Below are positions 1-7,466 of a stretch of DNA of 7,700 bases, one piece after another. The number at the start of each line of letters is the position of its first letter. Positions within the stretch are counted from its first letter, which is position 1. Source of the stretch: Paracoccaceae bacterium (GTDB taxonomy: Bacteria; Pseudomonadota; Alphaproteobacteria; Rhodobacterales; Rhodobacteraceae); NCBI GenBank assembly GCA_015485015.1, contig WFUK01000442.1:1-7700 (forward strand). The letters run 5' to 3'. The notes beneath the pieces were generated by a model. It made no database searches, was not told the DNA's origin, and saw nothing but the letters and a program-made list of their open reading frames with translations. Made by a program: the position numbers and the translations under genes.

Positions 1-333
1 CAGCCGATCAGGGCCGATGCCGACATTGGGGTCCACCCGTGGCGGGGTGCCGATATCGACCTCGGGCTTGCCCACCACCATCGGGCGACAGTTAAAATAG
101 CGATCCGCCAGCACGCGCAGATTATAAACCACGCGCGGCACGGTAGAGGAAATGATAACGGCGTTAATCTCGGCCTCGATCCCGCCATGCTTCATCAGAT
201 GCTCGAACCAGACAAAATATTCATCCGCCGTGCGGGTATGATCGCTGGAGCAGCGAAACTCGGCGACGAATTTCTCGCCGTTATGCACGGCGAAAACCGC
301 GTTGGTATTGCCTACATCAATGGCGAGCAGCAT
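1..333 (-). CDS. coaX: Type III pantothenate kinase, N-terminal part (cut by left edge)
   Basis: CoaX phosphorylates pantothenate with ATP, the first step of coenzyme A synthesis, in the cytoplasm. I translated 111 residues from the ATG at 333; the rest (usual total about 255-260) lies beyond the left edge. The ASKHA-fold phosphate-binding motif DVGNTN is at residues 6-11, directly after the start as is usual in this family. Residues 59-66 (VIISSTVP) match the conserved strand with the SSVVP-like motif. GPDR at 107-110 corresponds to the family's GADR motif and supplies the probable catalytic Asp109; the Ala to Pro change is the only oddity. The start is set by a clear Shine-Dalgarno sequence 6 bases upstream. 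It begins 12 bases after the birA stop, so it is probably in the same operon. The gene is open to the window edge with no stop, so there is no sign of damage. The identification is secure from the two motifs. Confidence 0.95.
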   Translation of the reverse strand, partial: MLLAIDVGNTNAVFAVHNGEKFVAEFRCSSDHTRTADEYFVWFEHLMKHGGIEAEINAVIISSTVPRVVYNLRVLADRYFNCRPMVVGKPEVDIGTPPRVDPNVGIGPDRL

Positions 334-339
334 GTGCAG

Positions 340-345
340 CCCCTT
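340..345 (-). promoter_or_regulatory. Ribosome binding site of coaX
   Basis: AAGGGG, read on the minus strand, lies 6 bases before the coaX ATG and directly follows the birA stop codon TGA (346-348). It fixes the coaX start and suggests that ribosomes finishing birA can reload on coaX. Confidence 0.75.
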
Positions 346-1065
346 TCAGAAAAACACCTCGGCGGCGGGCAAAACGCGCGGGCCATCGGCCATTTGCAGC
401 ACCAGCGCGCCGGTTTCGTCTATGGTTTTGAATGTGCCGGAAAGCGTGGCTTGAGGCAAGCGCGCATGGATCACTTCGCCGATACGGGCGGCTTTCCCCA
501 GCCACGCCTCGCGGATGGGGGCAAAGCCATAGGCGCGCATCTGGCGCTCGTATTTCAGAAAGGCATTGGCCAGCAACTCAAGAAAATCTTCGGCGGATGG
601 CGGGGTGTGCAGCAGCTCATGCAGGGAAACGGGGGCAAGCGCATGCTCTGGCAGGTCCGCCGGATGCGGCGCGGCCAAAAGGTTCACCCCCACGCCCACC
701 ACAATCGCGCCTTGGCTGGAGGCCAGCAATATCCCCGCCAGCTTGCGCCCCTGCACCAGCACGTCATTGGGCCATTTTAGCGAGACATCCGAGACACCAA
801 GCCCGTCAAGCACCTCATAAAGCGCCAGCGCCGCCACAAAGGAGCGCTGCGCCAAGGCGGGCAGCGGCTCTTTTGAGTGCATCAAGAGCGAGGCGGCAAA
901 ATTGCCCTTGGGCATCTCCCAACGCTTGCCGCGCCGGCCCACACCCGCAGGCTGGGCATGGGTGAGGATCCACATATCCCCCTGCCCTACACGGCGCAAA
1001 GCTTCGGCATTGGTGCTATCCACCGTTTCAAGGACAAGCCGCCCCAACTCGGGTGGCCAGCCCAT
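346..1065 (-). CDS. birA: Biotin--[acetyl-CoA-carboxylase] ligase, class I (no DNA-binding domain)
   Basis: This enzyme activates biotin with ATP to biotinyl-5'-AMP and transfers it to the lysine of biotin carboxyl carrier domains (acetyl-CoA, propionyl-CoA and pyruvate carboxylases). The 239 residues hold only the catalytic and small C-terminal domains. There is no N-terminal helix-turn-helix, so it is a monofunctional ligase and not a repressor of biotin genes like E. coli BirA. Visible motifs in order: ETVDSTN (13-19), the nucleotide/biotin loop GRRGKRW (43-49), KWPNDV (97-102), KLAGIL with the active-site lysine at 108, and GVGVNL (124-129). The loop reads AGVGRRGKRW where E. coli has AGRGRRGRKW, so Val42 replaces an arginine. 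The ATG directly abuts the nuoN stop (TAGATG), and no strong Shine-Dalgarno is seen, so translation is probably by coupling to nuoN. Placement after nuoN is an alphaproteobacterial habit and does not imply a role in complex I. Confidence 0.95.
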   Translation of the reverse strand: MGWPPELGRLVLETVDSTNAEALRRVGQGDMWILTHAQPAGVGRRGKRWEMPKGNFAASLLMHSKEPLPALAQRSFVAALALYEVLDGLGVSDVSLKWPNDVLVQGRKLAGILLASSQGAIVVGVGVNLLAAPHPADLPEHALAPVSLHELLHTPPSAEDFLELLANAFLKYERQMRAYGFAPIREAWLGKAARIGEVIHARLPQATLSGTFKTIDETGALVLQMADGPRVLPAAEVFF

Positions 1066-1068
1066 CTA
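1063..1068 (-). other. nuoN stop / birA start junction (TAGATG)
   Basis: On the minus strand the nuoN stop TAG is followed at once by the birA ATG. The bases before it (GCTGCTCGGC) contain no good Shine-Dalgarno match. The arrangement favours termination-reinitiation: birA output would depend on ribosomes completing nuoN. The next possible start is a TTG six codons in, which still precedes the VDSTN motif, so it cannot be wholly excluded. Confidence 0.6.
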
Positions 1069-2502
1069 GCCGAGCAGCGCCGCTGCGGCATTGGCAGCGA
1101 AGCCTTCAACCCCGAACAGATTGACAATCCCGAAGATCAGCGCCGCCGCCGAGGCGGTAAGCAGCCCCATATGCAGCATGGGCATTTTGCCGTTCAGCGC
1201 CTCGCTGGCTTCGCCAAAATACATCAGGAATATGATGCGCAGGTAATAATAGGCCGAGATCACCGAGGCCAATACCCCCGCAATCGCCAGCCAAGCGAGG
1301 CCCGCATCATAAGCGGCCTGCAGCACATAAAGCTTGGCGAAAAACCCGACCAGCGGCGGAATGCCCGCCAAGCTGAACATCAGGATCATCAGCGCCAGCG
1401 CCCGCCCGGGGGCGACGCGGCTATAAAGGCTGAGGGCGGAAATGTCGGTCACCGGACGGCCATCTTTTTCCATATTGAGGATAAAGGCAAAAACCCCCAC
1501 ATTAGTAGCGACATATACCACCATATAGATCAGCATATTTTGCACGCCAAGCGCCGTGCCAGCCGCCAGGCCCATAAGCGCAAAGCCCATATGCCCGATC
1601 GAGGAATAGGCCATCAGGCGCTTGATATTGGTTTGTCCGATTGCCGCAATCGCGCCGACATACATCGAAAGCAGCGAAAATAGCACCAGAATTTGCTGCC
1701 AATCCGAGATCACGCCGCCAAAAGCATCAAACAGGATGCGGGTAATCATCGCCGCCGCCGCCACCTTGGGCGCGGTGGCAAAAAGCGCGGTTACCGGTGT
1801 GGGCGAGCCTTCATAAACATCGGGGGTCCACATATGAAACGGCGCGGCCGACACCTTGAAAGACATGCCCGAAACGATGAAGACCAAGCCGACAAGCGCG
1901 CCAATCGGCAGGCCCTCGGTGGCGATTACATCGGTGATCGACTGGAATTCCATCGCGCCGGTATAGCCATAAACCAACGACATACCATAAAGCAGCAAGC
2001 CCGAAGACAGCGCGCCCAGCACAAAATATTTCAGGCCCGCTTCAGAGGATCGCAGGGAATCCCGATTAAACGCCGCGATGACATAAAGCGCCAGCGATTG
2101 CAGCTCCAGCCCCATATAAAGCGACATCAGATTGCCCGCCGAAACCATCATCATCATCCCGACCATGGCCAAAGCCACCAGCACCGGAAACTCGAATTTC
2201 ATCAGCTTGGCCCGCTCGAGATACTCCTTGGAGAGCAGCAAAACCGCCGCACCGGACCAGAGCATGGTGATCTTGGCAAAGCGCCCGAAAGCATCATCGA
2301 CAAACATACCGCCAAAGGCCGTATCGCTGCCGCGCCCCGTAAGGGCGATCCAGCCGCCAACAACGAAAAACAGCAGCGCCACCGCCCAAAGCGCCTCGGC
2401 CCCGCGCTCACGCTGGCTATAAACGCCCCACATCAGAATGGCCATCGCGGCACCCGCGATGATCAGCTCGGGCAGGATTGTATTAATATCGTTACCTATC
2501 AT
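1066..2502 (-). CDS. nuoN: NADH-quinone oxidoreductase subunit N
   Basis: NuoN is one of the three antiporter-like subunits of the complex I membrane arm and carries one proton channel in the inner membrane. The 478 residues are almost wholly hydrophobic helices (14 expected for the family), with the usual length (E. coli 485). Key residues are visible: Glu133 in GLELQSLALY, Lys158 in GLKYF, Lys216 in SFKVSAAPFHMWTPDVYEG, Lys246 in APKVAAA, and Lys390 in GFFAKLYVL. These match the lysine/glutamate chain known in E. coli NuoN. The motif HMWTPDVYEGSPTPV (223-237) separates it from NuoL and NuoM, which carry HTWLPDA instead. It starts 12 bases after the nuoM stop with only a weak Shine-Dalgarno (GGGT), and its stop touches the birA start. 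No frameshift or truncation is seen. Confidence 0.97.
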   Translation of the reverse strand: MIGNDINTILPELIIAGAAMAILMWGVYSQRERGAEALWAVALLFFVVGGWIALTGRGSDTAFGGMFVDDAFGRFAKITMLWSGAAVLLLSKEYLERAKLMKFEFPVLVALAMVGMMMMVSAGNLMSLYMGLELQSLALYVIAAFNRDSLRSSEAGLKYFVLGALSSGLLLYGMSLVYGYTGAMEFQSITDVIATEGLPIGALVGLVFIVSGMSFKVSAAPFHMWTPDVYEGSPTPVTALFATAPKVAAAAMITRILFDAFGGVISDWQQILVLFSLLSMYVGAIAAIGQTNIKRLMAYSSIGHMGFALMGLAAGTALGVQNMLIYMVVYVATNVGVFAFILNMEKDGRPVTDISALSLYSRVAPGRALALMILMFSLAGIPPLVGFFAKLYVLQAAYDAGLAWLAIAGVLASVISAYYYLRIIFLMYFGEASEALNGKMPMLHMGLLTASAAALIFGIVNLFGVEGFAANAAAALLG

Positions 2503-2514
2503 GGTCTTACCCGC

Positions 2515-4059
2515 CTACTGCGAAGCAAGGGCGGGGGCTGCATTGATCAGCCCTGCCGTTGCATCATTAAAGTTCGAAACCAGCGCATCGACGCTCGGGC
2601 CGATGATATCCAGCACAAAGCCTGGATAAATCCCCAAAATCAGCGTGCCCAGCACCAAAGGCGCAAACAGGATCCGCTCGCGCGTGCTAACATCCTTGAT
2701 CCCTTGCAGGCTTTGCTTGATCAGATCGCCAAAGGCCACCCGACGATAAAGCCAAAGCGCATAAGCCGCCGAAAGGATAACCCCCGTGGTCGCGCCCGCT
2801 GCGGCCCATGTATTGGCTTGAAACGCGCCGGTCAGGGTCAGGAATTCTCCGACAAAGCCCGAGGTGCCGGGCAGCCCGACATTGGCCATGGTGAAGAACA
2901 TAAACATCAAAGCATAGACCGGCATCCGCACCGCCAAGCCGCCATAAGCTTCGATCTCGCGGGTGTGCATACGATCATAAATCACGCCAACGCCCATAAA
3001 CAGCGCGCCCGAGATAAAGCCGTGGCTGATCATCTGGAAAATCGCGCCATCCAGCCCTTGTTTGTTAAAGCTGAAGATCCCGAGGGTGACAAAGCCCATA
3101 TGCGCCACCGAGGAATAGGCGATCAGCTTTTTCATATCGGTCTGCACCAGCGCCACCAGCGAGGTATAGATAATCGCGATCACCGAAAGCCAGAATATAA
3201 AATCCTGCATGATGAAACTGCCAACCGGAAACATCGGTAGCGAAAACCGCAAGAAACCATAGCCGCCAAGCTTCAGCAGGATCGCCGCCAGCACAATGGA
3301 GCCTGCTGTCGGGGCCTGAACATGCGCGTCGGGCAGCCATGTGTGCAGCGGCCACATCGGCAGCTTCACCGCAAAGCTGGCGAAAAACGCCAAGAACATC
3401 AGGGTTTGCGCGCCGCCCACAATACTGACGCCCAGCAGGGTGAAGGTGTCGGAGCTGAAGGTATGCTTCATCAAGGTCGGAATATCGGTGGTGCCGGCAT
3501 CATACCACATCGCAATCATGGCGATCAGCATCAAAACCGAGCCAAGCAGCGTATAGAGGAAGAATTTGAACGAGGCATAAACCCGGTCTTTGCCGCCCCA
3601 GATGCCGATAATCAGGAACATCGGGATAAGCCCCGCCTCGAAAAACACATAAAACAGGATCAGATCGAGCGACATGAATACCCCGAGCATCAGGGTCTCC
3701 AGGATCAAAAACGCGACCATATATTCCTTGACCCGTTTGTCGACATTCCAGCTGGCCCCGATCACAATCGGCATCAAAAATGTGGTCAGCATCACAAACA
3801 GAATCGAAATCCCGTCCACCCCCATTTTATAGGTCAGACCGGCGATCCAAGAGCGCTCCTCGACCATTTGGAAATCGGGGTTTGAGGCGTCAAACTGGCC
3901 CAATATGAACAAGCTGACGAGAAAGGTAACGATGGTAACCCCCAAGGCCACCCATTTGGCATTGCGCACGGCCATTTCATCATCGCCGCGCAAAAACACC
4001 AGCAATACCGCCGCGCCGAGCAGGGGGAGAAACGTAACCAGAGAGAGTAGGCTATCCAT
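2515..4059 (-). CDS. nuoM: NADH-quinone oxidoreductase subunit M
   Basis: NuoM is the middle antiporter-like proton-pumping subunit of the complex I membrane arm, between NuoN and NuoL. The 514 residues match the family size (E. coli 509, Paracoccus Nqo13 513). Visible functional residues: Glu141 in [11 protein letters not shown] (essential Glu144 in E. coli), Lys232 in [18 protein letters not shown] (E. coli Lys234), Lys263 in [11 protein letters not shown] (Lys265), and Glu405 in FVGEFL (Glu407, the terminal proton donor/acceptor). The [21 protein letters not shown] segment (231-251) is diagnostic for NuoM. The ATG at 4059 lies one base after the nuoL stop, and a Shine-Dalgarno GAGGGA is embedded in the end of nuoL, so the two are tightly coupled. 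NuoM and NuoL are paralogues related to Mrp antiporter subunits; the position inside nuo and the motifs rule out an Mrp or Hyf/formate-hydrogenlyase gene. Confidence 0.98.
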   Translation of the reverse strand: MDSLLSLVTFLPLLGAAVLLVFLRGDDEMAVRNAKWVALGVTIVTFLVSLFILGQFDASNPDFQMVEERSWIAGLTYKMGVDGISILFVMLTTFLMPIVIGASWNVDKRVKEYMVAFLILETLMLGVFMSLDLILFYVFFEAGLIPMFLIIGIWGGKDRVYASFKFFLYTLLGSVLMLIAMIAMWYDAGTTDIPTLMKHTFSSDTFTLLGVSIVGGAQTLMFLAFFASFAVKLPMWPLHTWLPDAHVQAPTAGSIVLAAILLKLGGYGFLRFSLPMFPVGSFIMQDFIFWLSVIAIIYTSLVALVQTDMKKLIAYSSVAHMGFVTLGIFSFNKQGLDGAIFQMISHGFISGALFMGVGVIYDRMHTREIEAYGGLAVRMPVYALMFMFFTMANVGLPGTSGFVGEFLTLTGAFQANTWAAAGATTGVILSAAYALWLYRRVAFGDLIKQSLQGIKDVSTRERILFAPLVLGTLILGIYPGFVLDIIGPSVDALVSNFNDATAGLINAAPALASQ

Positions 4060-4060
4060 T

Positions 4061-6028
4061 TTAGAGTGTCCCTCGTGTAAATATAAACCAAGTGATCAAC
4101 ACGCCGATCCCGAGGATCATGGCAAGCGCATAGGTGAAGACATAGCCCGATTGCCAGCGCCCCGCGAGGCGGGTGAGCCACGGGATGATCCCCATGGCCA
4201 GCCCGTTCAAGGCACCATCAATCACTTTGCCATCGCCTTTTTTCCAAAAGAAATTGCCCAGCTTCATCGCGGGTTTGATGATGGTTGCGTTATATAGCTC
4301 GTCAAAATACCACTTGTTGAGCAGGAATTGATACAGCCCCTGATTTCGCTTGGCCAAAGCCGCCGGCATAGCGGGCCGCGCCACATAAAACAGATAGGCG
4401 GTCAAAAATCCGATGATCATGGCCACGAAGGGCGATATCTTGACCCATTTCGGCACCTCATGCGCCGCTTCGATCACGCCGTTTTGCGCCCCGAGAAACA
4501 CAGATTCGCCAAACCATTCAAACACTTCCTCGCCAAAAAACACCCCCTTGCCCAGCACACCGGCCAGCACCGCGCCCAGCGATAATACCGCCAGCGGCAC
4601 CAGCATCACCATCGGGGATTCATGGGCGTGATCATGGGTATGCTGATCGCCCTTGGGCGCGCCATAAAACGTCATGAACATCAAGCGCCAGCTGTAAAAC
4701 GAGGTCATCATCGCCGCGATCACCAGCATCCAGAAGGCATAAGACCCAACGGCCGTGCCTGCGGCGTAGGTTACCTCGACAATCGCGTCTTTCGAGAAAA
4801 ACCCGGCAAAGCCGACAAAAGTAAGCGGGATGCCGACGCCGGTAATGGCCAAGGTGCCGATCATCATCGCCCAGAAGGTTTTGGGGATTTTATGGCGCAA
4901 GCCGCCGTAATTCCGCATATCCTGCTCGTGGTGCATCGCGGTAATCACCGAACCCGCCCCAAGGAACAAAAGCGCCTTGAAAAACGCGTGGGTGAACAGA
5001 TGAAACATCGCCACCTGATAAGCGCCAACGCCTGCAGCGGCAAACATATAGCCAAGCTGCGACATGGTAGAATAGGCGATCACCCGCTTGATATCGTTTT
5101 GCACCAGCGCAATCGTGGCGGCGACAAAGGCCGTGCTGGCCCCGATGATGGTGACAAATACCAGCGTGCCCGGCGCGAATTCAAACAAGGGCGACATCCG
5201 CGCCACAAGGAAAACACCGGCGGTAACCATGGTCGCGGCATGGATCAGGGCCGAAACCGGCGTTGGCCCTTCCATCGCGTCCGGCAGCCATGTGTGCAGG
5301 AATAGCTGCGCCGATTTCCCCATCGCGCCGATAAACAGCAATAACGTGATGATCCCGACCGCATTCAGCTCCATCCCGAGAAAGCTGAAACGCTCCATCG
5401 AAAGCTCTTGGCCTTTTTCAAAGATAATCTCGAAGCTGATGCTATCGGTCATATAAAACAGGGCGAATATCCCGAGCGCAAAGCCGAAATCGCCGACGCG
5501 ATTAACCACAAACGCCTTGATCGCCGCCGCATTGGCGCTTGGCTTTTTATAGTAAAAACCAATGAGCAAATATGAAGCCACGCCCACGCCTTCCCAGCCA
5601 AAGAACATCTGGAGAAGGTTGTCCGAGGTGACCAGCATCAGCATGGCGAAGGTGAAGAAGCTCAGATAGGCAAAAAAGCGGGCCTTGTAGCTCTCGCCCT
5701 CATTCCATTGCGGATCATCTTCCATATAGCCCAGCGAATAGGTATGCACGAGGGCCGAAACCGTGGTCACCACCACCAGCATGATCTGCGTCAGACGATC
5801 CATCCGGATGGACCAATCGACATTGAGCGAGCCGCTTTCGACCCAGCGCAAAATGGTGATGGTTTCGGCTTCCTCGAAGCTTTCGAAAAACACGATCCAT
5901 GAAAGCACCGCCGCCAAAACCAGCAAACCCGTGGTCAGGAATTGCGCCCCGCGCTCACCGACAATGCGCCAGCCAAAACCGGCGATAAGCGCGCCGATCA
6001 ACGGGGCGAATAGAATAATTTCCGGCAT
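4061..6028 (-). CDS. nuoL: NADH-quinone oxidoreductase subunit L
   Basis: NuoL is the distal antiporter-like subunit of complex I; besides its proton channel it bears the long amphipathic helix running along the membrane arm. The sequence has 655 residues, longer than E. coli (613) but shorter than Paracoccus Nqo12 (703). Seen: Glu146 in [13 protein letters not shown], Lys238 in [19 protein letters not shown], His263 in LIHAATMV, Lys351 in HAFFKALLF, and Lys413 in FFSKD (E. coli Lys399 in TM12, the presumed exit). A loop holds four alternating histidines (463-469). Residues 580-655 (NKWYFDELY, then [11 protein letters not shown], then the last hydrophobic helix) correspond to the lateral helix and the final membrane anchor, so the gene is complete. 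It starts 4 bases after nuoK and ends 1 base before nuoM. The Shine-Dalgarno is weak (GGGGTAGAGAG spanning the nuoK stop). Confidence 0.98.
   Translation of the reverse strand: MPEIILFAPLIGALIAGFGWRIVGERGAQFLTTGLLVLAAVLSWIVFFESFEEAETITILRWVESGSLNVDWSIRMDRLTQIMLVVVTTVSALVHTYSLGYMEDDPQWNEGESYKARFFAYLSFFTFAMLMLVTSDNLLQMFFGWEGVGVASYLLIGFYYKKPSANAAAIKAFVVNRVGDFGFALGIFALFYMTDSISFEIIFEKGQELSMERFSFLGMELNAVGIITLLLFIGAMGKSAQLFLHTWLPDAMEGPTPVSALIHAATMVTAGVFLVARMSPLFEFAPGTLVFVTIIGASTAFVAATIALVQNDIKRVIAYSTMSQLGYMFAAAGVGAYQVAMFHLFTHAFFKALLFLGAGSVITAMHHEQDMRNYGGLRHKIPKTFWAMMIGTLAITGVGIPLTFVGFAGFFSKDAIVEVTYAAGTAVGSYAFWMLVIAAMMTSFYSWRLMFMTFYGAPKGDQHTHDHAHESPMVMLVPLAVLSLGAVLAGVLGKGVFFGEEVFEWFGESVFLGAQNGVIEAAHEVPKWVKISPFVAMIIGFLTAYLFYVARPAMPAALAKRNQGLYQFLLNKWYFDELYNATIIKPAMKLGNFFWKKGDGKVIDGALNGLAMGIIPWLTRLAGRWQSGYVFTYALAMILGIGVLITWFIFTRGTL
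4069..4074 (-). promoter_or_regulatory. Ribosome binding site of nuoM, inside nuoL
   Basis: GAGGGA, read on the minus strand, sits 9 bases before the nuoM ATG and within the last codons of nuoL. It supports the start at 4059 and coupling of nuoM to nuoL. Confidence 0.65.
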
Positions 6029-6032
6029 CTCT

Positions 6033-6341
6033 CTACCCCTTCATCACGTTGACATCAGACACATCAATCGAGCCACGGTTGCGATAAAATACCACCAGAA
6101 TGGCCAAACCGATCGCCGCCTCTGCCGCCGCTACGGTGAGGATAAACAGGGTGAATATCTGCCCCGCGAGATCGCCCATAAAGCTGGAAAACGCCACCAT
6201 GTTGATGTTGACCGCCAAAAGCATCAGCTCGATCGACATCAGAATGACGATAATATTTTTCCGGTTCAGAAAAATCCCGAAGATCCCGATCACAAATAGC
6301 ATCGCTGCCACGGTCAGATAGTGTTCAATGCCTATGCTCAT
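6033..6341 (-). CDS. nuoK: NADH-quinone oxidoreductase subunit K
   Basis: NuoK is the small three-helix subunit (homologue of mitochondrial ND4L) that links the quinone end of complex I to the proton channels. Its 102 residues are of normal length (about 100). The two conserved membrane glutamates are present: Glu38 in [14 protein letters not shown] and Glu74 in [11 protein letters not shown], equivalent to E. coli Glu36 and Glu72, both needed for coupled activity. The ATG overlaps the nuoJ stop by four bases (ATGA, 6338-6341), with GGGG-rich sequence 2 to 12 bases upstream serving as ribosome binding site, so nuoJ and nuoK should be made in fixed ratio. The YLTV start followed by [17 protein letters not shown] is typical of alphaproteobacterial NuoK. 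Nothing unusual. Confidence 0.98.
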   Translation of the reverse strand: MSIGIEHYLTVAAMLFVIGIFGIFLNRKNIIVILMSIELMLLAVNINMVAFSSFMGDLAGQIFTLFILTVAAAEAAIGLAILVVFYRNRGSIDVSDVNVMKG

Positions 6342-6952
6342 AGCCCCTGCCCCGGTTTTACATCAATCATTTCAACGGCCTTATCGGCGTCGCGGTAAAT
6401 TTGCTCAACGATATCCTGCCGCTTCACGTCTTTTCTGTGCCGCATCGTCAGCACAATCGCGCCAATCATCGCCACCAGCAAAACCAGCCCCGCCGCCTGG
6501 AACAGATATACATATTGGGTATAAAGGATGCTGCCGATCGCCACGGTATTTTGCATCTCGTCCAGCGCAGGCGTGATCGCGGCGCGCATATCGGGCGCGC
6601 TATCGGCCACCACCCAAGCGCTGGTGGCGATCACCAGCTCCACCAAAATCACCAGCCCGATCAGGCTGCCGATGCGCACATATTTTGACATGCCCGATTT
6701 CAGCTCGGTGAAATCCACATCCAGCATCATCACCACAAACAAAAACAGCACCGCCACCGCGCCCACATAGACGATCACCAAAAGCATCGCCACAAATTCG
6801 GCCCCGAGGATTACAAAAAGCCCCGCCGCGCTGAAGAAGGTCAGGATCAGCCAGAGAACAGCATGCACAGGGTTGCGCGATAGCACCACCATCAGGGCCG
6901 CCACCACCGCCACCGCGGAAAACAGATAAAAAGCAAGGGTCGCTATGACCAT
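6338..6952 (-). CDS. nuoJ: NADH-quinone oxidoreductase subunit J
   Basis: NuoJ (homologue of mitochondrial ND6) is a five-helix subunit of the complex I membrane arm near the quinone cavity. It has 204 residues, close to Paracoccus Nqo10 (200). The most conserved family segment is here at residues 52-77 ([19 protein letters not shown] and on), the third helix, whose pi-bulge switches during turnover; Tyr62 and Gly64 are the key positions. [15 protein letters not shown] (26-40) is also typical. Hydrophobic segments near residues 1-23, 29-50, 54-77, 93-113 and about 148-168 fit five helices, followed by a polar tail ending at Leu204. It starts 21 bases after nuoI, the largest gap in the window, behind a good ribosome binding site, and its stop overlaps the nuoK start. 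Confidence 0.97.
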   Translation of the reverse strand: MVIATLAFYLFSAVAVVAALMVVLSRNPVHAVLWLILTFFSAAGLFVILGAEFVAMLLVIVYVGAVAVLFLFVVMMLDVDFTELKSGMSKYVRIGSLIGLVILVELVIATSAWVVADSAPDMRAAITPALDEMQNTVAIGSILYTQYVYLFQAAGLVLLVAMIGAIVLTMRHRKDVKRQDIVEQIYRDADKAVEMIDVKPGQGL

Positions 6953-6960
6953 CGTAATAT

Positions 6961-6966
6961 TCCTTT
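6961..6966 (-). promoter_or_regulatory. Ribosome binding site of nuoJ
   Basis: AAAGGA, read on the minus strand, lies 8 bases before the nuoJ ATG in the 21-base gap after nuoI. This is the only clear intergenic Shine-Dalgarno among the nuo genes here and it fixes the start at 6952. Confidence 0.75.
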
Positions 6967-6973
6967 CAAATCC

Positions 6974-7465
6974 CTAGCGATAAGGGGCGTCTAGCTGGAT
7001 ATTCATGGCGATCTCCGCCTCCCAGCGCGCGCCGTTTTCCAACAGCTTTTCCTTGTCATAGAAAAGCTCCTCGCGGGTTTCGGTCGCATATTCAAAATTC
7101 GGGCCTTCGACAATCGCATCCACCGGACAGGCCTCTTGGCAAAAGCCGCAGAAGATGCATTTGGTCATGTCAATATCATAGCGCGTGGTGCGGCGAGAGC
7201 CATCCTCGCGCGGCTCGGCATCAATCGTGATCGCCTGCGCCGGGCAGATCGCCTCGCAAAGCTTGCAGGCAATGCAGCGCTCCTCGCCGTTAGGATAGCG
7301 GCGCAGGGCATGCTCGCCGCGAAAGCGCGGGGAAAGCGGGCCTTTTTCATGCGGGTAGTTCAGCGTGGCTTTCGGGCGCATGAAATATTTCATCCCCGTG
7401 CCAAAAGCGCTGACAAAATCCCACAGCAAAAACCGCTTGATGACTTTATTTACGGTTACAGTCAT
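6974..7465 (-). CDS. nuoI: NADH-quinone oxidoreductase subunit I (8Fe ferredoxin-type)
   Basis: NuoI (homologue of mitochondrial TYKY/NDUFS8) sits at the foot of the peripheral arm and holds two [4Fe-4S] clusters, N6a and N6b, that pass electrons on towards N2 and quinone. The 163 residues equal the Paracoccus Nqo9 length. Both CxxCxxCxxxCP motifs are intact: Cys64, 67, 70, 74 ([12 protein letters not shown]) and Cys103, 106, 109, 113 ([12 protein letters not shown]). An N-terminal amphipathic stretch (1-30) should lie against the membrane next to NuoH. The segment [20 protein letters not shown] (41-60) is strongly conserved in alphaproteobacteria and mitochondria, and is my main taxonomic cue. 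The ATG is one base after the nuoH stop, with AGGGGG 5 bases upstream. Confidence 0.98.
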   Translation of the reverse strand: MTVTVNKVIKRFLLWDFVSAFGTGMKYFMRPKATLNYPHEKGPLSPRFRGEHALRRYPNGEERCIACKLCEAICPAQAITIDAEPREDGSRRTTRYDIDMTKCIFCGFCQEACPVDAIVEGPNFEYATETREELFYDKEKLLENGARWEAEIAMNIQLDAPYR

Positions 7466-7466
7466 A

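Noticed and set aside
187..780. 197-codon open frame on the plus strand across the birA-coaX junction
   Set aside because: It is antisense to both conserved genes, including the CoaX DVGNTN motif region, and its product resembles no family I recognise.
877..1683. 268-codon open frame on the plus strand opposite birA and nuoN
   Set aside because: Same shadow pattern: basic, His/Gln-rich, no recognisable family, and fully covered by the real genes on the other strand.
1693..3240. 515-codon open frame on the plus strand, antisense to nuoN and nuoM
   Set aside because: It lies wholly opposite two well-conserved genes and crosses their junction. Its product is rich in His, Arg and Gln with no domain or hydrophobic pattern, as expected when the reverse of membrane-protein codons is read. 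Its length reflects a lack of reverse stop codons in GC-rich genes.
3322..3885. 187-codon open frame on the plus strand opposite nuoM
   Set aside because: Antisense shadow with a low-complexity, His/Gln/Arg-rich product; no motif and no independent support.
4622..5305. 227-codon open frame on the plus strand opposite nuoL
   Set aside because: Antisense shadow of a conserved membrane protein; highly basic product and no domain.
6953..6973. Possible promoter or terminator in the largest intergenic gap (nuoI-nuoJ)
   Set aside because: Only 21 bases, fully used by a Shine-Dalgarno and spacer; no inverted repeat or T-run is visible.
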